A stretch of DNA of 64,000 nt, taken from assembly GCF_000018545.1 (NCBI RefSeq), contig NC_000914.2, positions 62,001-126,000 on the forward strand, read 5' to 3'. Under the pieces are notes generated by a model that was not told the DNA's origin, did no database searches, and worked only from the letters and a program-made list of their open reading frames with translations. Every line of letters begins with the position of its first letter. Positions within the stretch are counted from its first letter, which is position 1. The position numbers were made by a program, and so were the translations under genes. Origin of the DNA: Sinorhizobium fredii NGR234. GTDB lineage: Bacteria; Pseudomonadota; Alphaproteobacteria; Rhizobiales; Rhizobiaceae. Shown in pieces: positions 57,755 through 64,000 of this stretch.

Positions 57755-58661
57755 AGGTGGTCCTCTTTAGAGCGACTATACGGTTGACACGGCCCCTGCG
57801 GGCGAACCGGGGGCTCGGCGGTTTCAAGCAGGGCGCGGGAGAGTGCGGCTTCGGACCGGAGCAGTTTGCCGACAGCCCATACCACTCGATGGGGCAGCCG
57901 TGTGTGGAGAAGGCTCCGCGTCTACTGCTATCCTTGTCCCAATTGAATTCAACCCAAAACGCCACGCTATTCTAATGGGAAATCTCAGCAGATATGTAAA
58001 ATCGCTTATTTGGATGGAGGCTATTGAGGAGATGGAAGAGTGGTCGCACGCAGGTGCAAGCCTATCGGCGCTGTCACTATCGCCTGCGGGTGCGGGGGTG
58101 CCGAAAAGAGAGACGATGAGCAGTTACCCGCTGGCGAGCGATGGACAAGGAGGAGACCGATCCGCCACTACGAAACAGCGAACGCGTTCGTCGCGCATCC
58201 AGGCAACGTAGCGGTGGAGTTGCGCCCGGCACGACAATTATGGCAGTCGGCTCACGCCACCAGCCTCAATGCGGCTGGTGGCAAAGGCCGTGGCGGCGGC
58301 AGGGCGACGCGCTGTTGATTGACAGATCCGCATAGCGCACGATTGGGATGCGGCGCCGGAGACTTCCCGCTCGATCAGATCCCGAGCGAAGTTGGTATTA
58401 CGGTAGCAAGCGACATGCCTTCGGCAGGTGGTCAGGCGGGCTTCACGCCGAAGCTTGCCGCCACTCTCAGTCCCAACACCGGGCATATTCGCCGTTTGGG
58501 AAAATATGCACTCAACATGGACGACCAGCCAGCGCCGCTCGTCCCAAAATGATTGTCGTTCGAATTGCCCGCGTGAATTCTACCCAAATGGGTGATATCC
58601 ATTACTGCCAGGCCTTGCTAGCCATGATAGTCATAAGAGCTTTGTTACCGCTACAATCGCA
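57755..58661. other. Spacer upstream of virK and downstream of the y4wG-like gene
   Basis: About 900 bases contain no gene I can name. Short plus-strand frames (57843-58211, 58319-58552) have weak or no ribosome binding sites and no family resemblance. The region between 57755 and 57800 should hold the virK promoter. Confidence 0.4.
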
Positions 58662-59078
58662 TTAATTCGGTCGCGAACGTAACCGCAATTGTTCGAGCAA
58701 TAACGTTAATTGGTTTTCGAGTTCTCGAAGAGAACGTTCCGTTGCTATAAAGTGAACCTCAGCGCCCGCTACGGTTGAAATTGATAACATTCCCGAATTG
58801 GAGCCATCGGCGGCCAGACCAGCTCTGACGCTGAATCCGGCTGCAGCAAAGGGCTTGAACTTTCTTTCCTCCTTCCCCGTTCTCGTAGCGATTTGATGTT
58901 GGAGCTGTCCGCATGCGGCCATGAACGAAGCAGCTATTCTGCTGCCAATTTCTGGACCGAATGCTACTGTGGTAGTTTCCCCTTGATCAGCAATCAAACT
59001 GACAAATGCTAGTTGATCATCCGCGGTCGTTCCTATTCCGTTTACGTCTGTTATCAATATTGCGTCGATCTCGGCCAT
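58662..59078 (-). CDS. Small protein of the y4wEFG-type locus (Y4wG-like), function unknown
   Basis: This 138-residue protein starts at the ATG at 59078 (MAEIDAILITDVNGIGTTAD), supported by GGGAAGAGG seven to twelve bases upstream; the open frame extends 129 bases farther. It has no signal or membrane segment. I see a central Ala/Gly-rich fold (FGPEIGSRIAASFMAACGQL) and a helical C-terminus (LRELENQLTLLLEQLRL). By order it corresponds to y4wG in the NGR234 y4wEFG locus. I do not recognise a family. Confidence 0.7.
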   Translation of the reverse strand: MAEIDAILITDVNGIGTTADDQLAFVSLIADQGETTTVAFGPEIGSRIAASFMAACGQLQHQIATRTGKEERKFKPFAAAGFSVRAGLAADGSNSGMLSISTVAGAEVHFIATERSLRELENQLTLLLEQLRLRSRPN

Positions 59079-59244
59079 CTTACCTCTTCCCAGAAGCCAC
59101 GCTACCCGATAAAACACCTTCGAGTCAGATGTACTTAGCGCCGACCAGCCCATTGTTGATTTTTGGGCCGAATTGGAGTTGCGCCTGATACGACAGGAAG
59201 CCGTCACTTTTACACACGCCTGACTTCGTCAGGCGCCATGGCAC

Positions 59245-60273
59245 TCAGCCAACTCGATCCATTAGTTCCGATTGAATGGTCATTGCGGTATACAGCGAAG
59301 CATCCAAAGGCAAATCTCCAAACGCGACCTGACAAAGGAGATAGTTGGCGCCCGCCTCTTCCAACTGATCAAGCAGAGTCCGTCGCACAACAGCCGCCGT
59401 TCCCACTACGCACAATTCACTTTCGATTGCTGCATCGAAGGTCAGGGGCAGATTTGGCGGAACTGGAATTGCATGGAGGTCGTACAGGAATTTGAAATTA
59501 TTCAGCCATCGTTGGAAGGCAGGAGCCGCAAGCGAGTATGCATGTTCTGCAGAGTGCCCGACGACAATCATGCGGAGCAGTCCGAGAAATGACGCGTTGC
59601 AGTTCGCGTCAGAGCTGAGTCCTTCCTCGGAACGGAAGGCATCAGTAATCCTGCGAACAAGCGAGGCGGGTCCCACACATGCGACATTTGCGCCGTTTGT
59701 AGCGGCCCAGCGTGCAGACTCAGGTCGGTTGGTGGCGATCCAAGTCGGTGGGTGCGGGCGTTGATGAGGCCTCAGGATCAAGGGGACATTGTTTAGTTCA
59801 AAGTGGTCGCCGCGGTAGGAAAGATTGCCGCCCCTCATCGCCTCCATCAGGATTTCGCTGGCTTCGAAATAGCGTCCAGCCACCGCGTCCGGATCGATCC
59901 CGAAGTAACCTAGCTCTATCGGAAGAGAGCCGCGCCCTATGCCCAACTCGGCCCTACCGCCGCTCAAATGGTCAAGCATGCAGATCTCCTCAAACGCACG
60001 CAGCGGATGAGAAAGGCTAAGCAGCATGACAAGCGGGCCAAGACGAAGTTGACGGGTGCGCTGCGCGACGCTCGATAGGAACAGATTCGGCGATGGGCTT
60101 CTCCCATGCGGCGAAAAATGGTGCTCCGCTAGGTGGTAAGCGTAAAAGCCGAGACGATCACATGCTTCCGCTAGCGTGAGGCGGTCTGCGTATTGCCGTG
60201 CCATGGCGTTACCGTCCTCGTCTAAATGGTCGAATATGCCGAAAGCTAGCTTTGATGGAAGGATTTTTCTCAT
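59245..60273 (-). CDS. Luciferase-like flavin monooxygenase (Y4wF-like)
   Basis: This 342-residue protein is of the bacterial luciferase-like family (LLM). Landmarks are FYAYHLAEHHFSPHGRSPSP, LGPLVMLLSLSHPLRAFEEI and LDHLSGGRAELGIGRGSLPI with the AEHHF and R-x-E-x-G-x-GRG signatures. Such enzymes oxidise a substrate with O2 and reduced flavin supplied by a separate reductase. In NGR234 the y4wEFG locus is needed for flavonoid-induced indole-3-acetic acid synthesis. It lies between the y4wG-like gene and the HisC-like gene. Confidence 0.9.
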   Translation of the reverse strand: MRKILPSKLAFGIFDHLDEDGNAMARQYADRLTLAEACDRLGFYAYHLAEHHFSPHGRSPSPNLFLSSVAQRTRQLRLGPLVMLLSLSHPLRAFEEICMLDHLSGGRAELGIGRGSLPIELGYFGIDPDAVAGRYFEASEILMEAMRGGNLSYRGDHFELNNVPLILRPHQRPHPPTWIATNRPESARWAATNGANVACVGPASLVRRITDAFRSEEGLSSDANCNASFLGLLRMIVVGHSAEHAYSLAAPAFQRWLNNFKFLYDLHAIPVPPNLPLTFDAAIESELCVVGTAAVVRRTLLDQLEEAGANYLLCQVAFGDLPLDASLYTAMTIQSELMDRVG

Positions 60274-60679
60274 TTAACGTCTCACTTAACCCTGGTAGCC
60301 CCGGACTTCAATTCGAGCGAAATAAGACCTTGGGGGCTTTATTTGGCCGAACATCGCTATTCACGGTGAGCCTGCCCTTGCCTAACGGTGGCGGAAGCCA
60401 AATCGTTAAGCCGCCGACAGGCCACATCCTTGCGTGCTCGGCTATTGCTCAACAGTTTTTCAGTGCACCTACCGGCAGATGTTTCCGTCCCAGCGACCTT
60501 GTGTTGTGGAGCACGCCTTTAGACACATGCAGGCGCCAGGCTATGAACTCAGCTTCCTCACGGGCGTGGCGTAGTTAGCGCTGTGGGAGACCAGTCTTCC
60601 GGTTGTCGCTCTCTTTCCTGTCGCCACTGTCTTTTCCCACGTGCAAAAGAGCCGAGCCTGAAGCTGCTATACGGTCCCA
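60274..60679. other. Spacer between the y4wF- and y4wE-like genes
   Basis: About 400 bases separate two genes presumed to be one transcription unit. I see no gene, insertion sequence or clear terminator. The gap is large for co-transcribed genes, so an internal promoter or lost gene is possible. Confidence 0.4.
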
Positions 60680-61774
60680 TCATCGAGATTGCTGAGCTCC
60701 CGAAATGTCCTCGACAGCCGCAAGAAACGCATCCATTTGTGGTTTCGTCCCGATGCTGACGCGAATGCAATCTTCCAGACCTTCATCGGGAAGAACGGCC
60801 ACGAGTATCTTTTTCCGTTTCAAGCAGGCGTGCCACCAAACGCCGTCTCGTCCTGCAGGCACCCGCGCCAGCAAAAAGTTTGCATGGGAGGGCGTTACAG
60901 AGAACCCAAGTCGCGACAGCGCCACCCTCACCCGCTCTCTCTCATGCCTGATATGGCGGTGGTTCTCATTATAGGTGGCGCGGTGGGCCAGGATGCTGAC
61001 GCCAACCGCATGGCCGATCACATTCATATTGAACATGTTCTGGATATTGCGCAGCCTCCCTATCACCTCAGGATGACCGAAGCCGAAGCCGACGCGAATG
61101 CCGGCCGCCGCATAGCTCTTCGAAAACGTTCTTAAGAGCAGAAGATTCGAATAGCGGTTAACGAGACGCAGAGCGCTGTCGGGAGCGAAGTCCACGTAGG
61201 CCTCATCGAGTACCACCAACTGGTCAGATAGTGCGACGAGGCTTTCAATATCAGCAATCGGGACAAATGTTCCTGTCGGGTTGTTCGGATTAGCCAGCAG
61301 GATGAACTTTGCCTGCTTTGCAGGACCGAAGAGCAATTCGTGTATCGGCAACAAGGACGACTCGCCCCATTTGATTTCAAGTAATCGAGCACCTTGCAAC
61401 TGGGCGAGCTTGCGGTTGTATGCAAAGCCGGGCGACAGCATCGCGACACTGTCACCCGGACCAAGGAATGCTTTATATATGAGCGAAAGAAGTTCGGACG
61501 AACCGTTACCGGCGATCACCTGATCCGCGGAAAGATCATAGGACGCAGCGGCGGCTTCCCGCAAACTGATGTTGTCATCCTCTGGATATAAATACTGCCG
61601 CTCGAGAGCAGCAACTGCGCTCTGCATTACCGCTTTTGGCAACGCAAATGGATTCTCGTTTGTATCGAGTTTGACATAGCCGGCGTCAGATGGCTGACTG
61701 GACGGCAGAGAATTTAGCTGTCTGTACACTTCCGTAAGAGACGAAAGTACGCGTTGCAGCTTTGCATCAGACAT
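60680..61774 (-). CDS. Histidinol-phosphate aminotransferase-like PLP enzyme (Y4wE-like)
   Basis: The protein is 364 residues from the ATG at 61774 (MSDAKLQRVLSSLTEVYRQL), with GGAGAG just ahead; an ATG four codons earlier (61786) is also possible. Fold-type I HisC landmarks are YVKLDTNENPFALPKAVMQS, QVIAGNGSSELLSLIYKAFL, LVVLDEAYVDFAP, and the PLP Lys in LLRTFSKSYAAAGIRVGF. The NGR234 orthologue belongs to y4wEFG, a nod-box-controlled locus for indole-3-acetic acid production, where such an enzyme could transaminate tryptophan. Its true substrate cannot be told from sequence. A nod box lies 125 bases upstream. Confidence 0.9.
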   Translation of the reverse strand: MSDAKLQRVLSSLTEVYRQLNSLPSSQPSDAGYVKLDTNENPFALPKAVMQSAVAALERQYLYPEDDNISLREAAAASYDLSADQVIAGNGSSELLSLIYKAFLGPGDSVAMLSPGFAYNRKLAQLQGARLLEIKWGESSLLPIHELLFGPAKQAKFILLANPNNPTGTFVPIADIESLVALSDQLVVLDEAYVDFAPDSALRLVNRYSNLLLLRTFSKSYAAAGIRVGFGFGHPEVIGRLRNIQNMFNMNVIGHAVGVSILAHRATYNENHRHIRHERERVRVALSRLGFSVTPSHANFLLARVPAGRDGVWWHACLKRKKILVAVLPDEGLEDCIRVSIGTKPQMDAFLAAVEDISGAQQSR

Positions 61775-61898
61775 AGTTCTCTCCATTCAATTCCTAGAGG
61801 ATAGTCGCTTTGTCCGACAGTCAACGCGAGTTGGGCTAACAGTGCCGCACATTCACTGACTCCAACTTGATGAGCGTTCTTCTATTTCGCCCGCATCT

Positions 61899-61945
61899 AT
61901 TCAGTAAAATCATTTGTTTTCATCGCAGCCATTGATGATATGAAT
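61899..61945 (-). promoter_or_regulatory. nod box upstream of the y4wEFG-like locus
   Basis: Read on the plus strand, the complement is ATTCAGTAAAATCATTTGTT, TTCATCGCAGCC, then ATTGATGATATGAAT. It fits the reversed nod box consensus (GATTGGTAAAATCGATTGTTT...CAT...GAT) with a few changes. It points to the HisC-like gene and corresponds in position to the NGR234 nod box reported to control y4wEFG. Confidence 0.85.
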
Positions 61946-62205
61946 TAACGCTTTATCGACTTTTGATTACTCATCTTCGTCAGTCCGATACCGCCGCTGG
62001 CCTCGGCCGGTCACCTCGATCCATTTCATGCCTGGTTCACCCATGCCTTCAAAAATGGCGTCGGCGTGATCTCCAACCGTTCCGTTCCGCGCCTGCCGAT
62101 GAAGAATACTCGCGGCCTCGGTCAGCAAAAGGCGGAGTATTCGTCGCTCTCATGGACAAAACGCTAAAATCTCTCAAGGTGCGATAAAGCAGGGGGTGAT
62201 TTGTT
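61946..62205. other. Spacer between the nod box and the MFS gene
   Basis: No intact gene is recognised. A plus-strand frame (61963-62187) ends in FVALMDKTLKSLKVR, without a family I can name. Confidence 0.4.
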
Positions 62206-63339
62206 CTATTGCTTGAGCACTGGAGCCAATACTGCCACCAAGGCTGCAAATAGTCCGACGATAAAGAAGCATAAACGCATAGTGGCTGCCTCGGCGAGGA
62301 GTCCAATTGCAAAGGGTCCCAACGTCATTGCGCCATATGCGAAGATTGCAACGGACGCGATGGCTTTCCCCGCCGGCACTACAAGATCGGCCGCTGCCCG
62401 ACTGAAAGCCAATGGTAGGACGGCCGCATAGCCGACCCCCATCAGCACGAAGCCCGCCACGACTAACGGCAAGGTTTCACCGAGGACGATCAACAAAATG
62501 CCAAAGACAGCCGAGAAACCGCTTATGCGTGCAACAGTGGCTGATCCCCATCGCGTAACCAGAGAATCCGCCTTAAGCCTCATCATCACCATGGCCGCAG
62601 AAAAGCCCATGTACCCCAAGGCGGCGTCCGATTCTTCGGTCCCGACTACATCATGCAAATATACAGCACTCCAGTCGAGAGCTGTACCCTCTCCTAGTCC
62701 AGAGGCGAGAGCAATGAGCCCCACAAGAAAAAGGCCACTGTTAGGTAACACCAATCCCACTGCACCACTTTCATGCGTTCGGATGGTTGATTGCCAATCG
62801 AGCAGAAGGAAGGGTCCGAGCAACCCGCCGATCGTCACGGCCGTAACAAGAAAATGGACGTACACTGGGGTCTGAAAGACTGTAGCAATGTAACCGCCTG
62901 CTGCGCCGAGAACGGCCCCCACACTCCACATGGCGTGAAACGACGACATCACTGGCCGTCCCATGTGTTTCTCCACTTCGCTCGCCCAACTATTCACCGC
63001 TACGTCCATCGAGCCATGACACATGCCAAAGAGAAATAGGGCGATCGCCAGCAGCGGTATTGTGGGCGCAAGCCCTAGAGCGGCAATCGAAACCAGGAAC
63101 GGGATCGCGATCATTCGGGCGACCCGCACTGCACCCAAGCTATCGGACAGCCTTCCGGTAATGGGGAACGAAATTAATGCGCCCAACCCTAAAAGCAACA
63201 GCAAAACCCCAAAGCTCGCTTTGGCAACGTGAAAGTGACCCATCACGGCGGGAACGCGAGAAGCCCAGGTCCCGAGGAGGATCCCGTTCAACAGAAAGCC
63301 TGCAGCGACACCGCGCCAGGGAGTAAGCAACCTACGCAT
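62206..63339 (-). CDS. MFS transporter (Y4wD-like)
   Basis: The protein is 377 residues from the ATG at 63339 (MRRLLTPWRGVAAGFLLNGI), which has a GGAGAAG site; a start at 63381 has none. About twelve membrane helices are predicted. The first loop has FPITGRLSDSLGAVRVARMI, the MFS G-x-L-S/A-D motif. It lies 260 bases from the y4wE nod box, pointing away from that box's direction of action only in order, since both are on the minus strand. Substrate is unknown; efflux of a metabolite is plausible. Confidence 0.85.
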   Translation of the reverse strand: MRRLLTPWRGVAAGFLLNGILLGTWASRVPAVMGHFHVAKASFGVLLLLLGLGALISFPITGRLSDSLGAVRVARMIAIPFLVSIAALGLAPTIPLLAIALFLFGMCHGSMDVAVNSWASEVEKHMGRPVMSSFHAMWSVGAVLGAAGGYIATVFQTPVYVHFLVTAVTIGGLLGPFLLLDWQSTIRTHESGAVGLVLPNSGLFLVGLIALASGLGEGTALDWSAVYLHDVVGTEESDAALGYMGFSAAMVMMRLKADSLVTRWGSATVARISGFSAVFGILLIVLGETLPLVVAGFVLMGVGYAAVLPLAFSRAAADLVVPAGKAIASVAIFAYGAMTLGPFAIGLLAEAATMRLCFFIVGLFAALVAVLAPVLKQ

Positions 63340-63381
63340 TTCTTCTCCAACATCCCATAGCTTCTGACGTCGATTGATCAC

Positions 63382-63675
63382 GTCCAGTCGTATTCCGGCG
63401 CTTGCCTAGCTGACCCTGAGAACTCAGGTCAGCGCTCGCCCATTCCGCGGCAGGCTACAAATGAAAAGATCTCGATCTCCGTTCTGAGGTCTCAGAATAG
63501 GAAATCGGGGCCGGCTGGACTCTTCTTTTCCGCTCTGACCGGTGAAACCGGTGTAGAAAGCATCGCTCGCTTCAAGTCGGATCGTGGTCGGCAACTAAGG
63601 CTGCGCTCAAGCTAGCACGAATGAACTACAGATGAATTGATTGAGATCATAGACAGGCTTGCGCAAAAACCACGT
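63382..63675. other. Spacer upstream of the MFS gene
   Basis: Nearly 300 bases with no recognisable gene. The segment would hold the promoter of the MFS gene unless it is read through from the flavin reductase gene. Confidence 0.4.
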
Positions 63676-64000
63676 TCAATAGCTTTTCAGTGCGGTGAGT
63701 CCCGGAGCGATTTTGCCTATAACGCTACCCGGCAATTGCAAATATCGGCCGCCACGATAGACCAATGAACGACCGTTGCCCTTGCAAATGTCGACAAAAC
63801 GGCCGAGCATAATCGCATGGCTGTGTCGTTCTATGAGATCCTCAAGCTCGCAGTCGATGGTCGCCGCAGTATCCCGAAGGACCGGCGCGCCGCTCAGCCC
63901 GCCAAGATTCGGAGAATTGATCGGCGAGTATCGCCTTGGTATTTCAGGACGTTTAAAGGGTAAAGGGCCGTACGAGAGTATCGGACAGACTGGTGACTCA
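63676..64000 (-). CDS. Flavin reductase family protein, C-terminal part (5' end outside the window)
   Basis: The minus-strand frame is open from the window end to a stop at 63676-63678. It reads LSYGPLPFKRPEIPRRYSPI, then NSPNLGGLSGAPVLRD, CELEDLIERHSHAIMLGRFV and LVYRGGRYLQLPGSV. This is the C-terminal part of a FMN-binding split-barrel flavin reductase, the small component of two-component monooxygenases. The N-terminal FMN-binding part lies beyond 64000. It may supply reduced flavin to the luciferase-like enzyme of the neighbouring locus. Confidence 0.78.
   Translation of the reverse strand, partial: ESPVCPILSYGPLPFKRPEIPRRYSPINSPNLGGLSGAPVLRDTAATIDCELEDLIERHSHAIMLGRFVDICKGNGRSLVYRGGRYLQLPGSVIGKIAPGLTALKSY

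Noticed and set aside
58319..58552. Small plus-strand frame (77 residues)
   Set aside because: Open but without a convincing start or homology; left as spacer.

Overview
This window reads as part of a symbiotic plasmid or island of a fast-growing rhizobium of the Sinorhizobium (Ensifer) fredii / NGR234 type. The evidence is a complete rhizobial type III secretion (T3SS) locus with the nop, rhc and nol genes in the order I recall for NGR234, nodD2, a nod box ahead of ttsI, a nifHDK operon, nifS and nifW, and the y4wEFG-type locus. Orthologue names of the y4xx form are from memory, not from a search. Gene density is low and relics are common, as expected of an old symbiosis replicon.

Layout. 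1-7 kb: IS21 remnants, the effector protease nopT, a decayed histidine decarboxylase, an IS element with 43-bp inverted repeats and a chimeric transposase relic. 7-25 kb: T3SS apparatus on the minus strand (nopC-nopA-sctD-like-rhcV-TPR lipoprotein; nopP; nopB-rhcJ-nolU-rhcL-rhcN-sctO-like-rhcQRSTU), then rhcC1 and nopX on the plus strand. 25-32 kb: a six-gene, overlapping plus-strand operon resembling NRPS-independent siderophore or opine-type metallophore synthesis (ParB/SbnI-like, PLP decarboxylase, SbnA-like synthase, opine dehydrogenase-like, IucA/IucC synthetase, MFS exporter). 32-39 kb: effector nopL, a CpaD-like lipoprotein, secretin rhcC2, regulator ttsI with its nod box, and nodD2. 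39-42 kb: a flavin-dependent halogenase-like gene, a SyrA-like gene and a decayed nif tail (fdxB relic, DUF683, NifX-associated protein, partial duplication). 43-47 kb: nifHDK with a NifA/sigma-54-type promoter. 47-55 kb: relics of a luciferase-like gene and dctA, a phasin, an orphan peptide-binding protein, an iscA/hesB relic, nifS and nifW. 55-57 kb: a candidate RiPP system, a Nif11-type precursor peptide with a Val/Ala-rich tail followed by a radical SAM enzyme of the PoyD/OspD epimerase type, behind a sigma-54-type promoter. 57-64 kb: a VirK-like secreted protein, the nod-box-driven y4wEFG-like locus (linked to indole-3-acetic acid synthesis in NGR234), an MFS transporter and the end of a flavin reductase gene.

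How it fits together. Plant flavonoids acting through NodD would switch on ttsI at its nod box; TtsI would then act at tts boxes found here upstream of nopT, nopC-nopA, nopP, nopB, nopX and nopL. A second programme, low-oxygen NifA/sigma-54 control, is visible at nifH, at the iscA relic-nifS-nifW unit and at the RiPP precursor. The strongest lead for undescribed biology is the RiPP locus at 55.1-57.2 kb; the second is the metallophore-like operon lying between the T3SS genes nopX and nopL.
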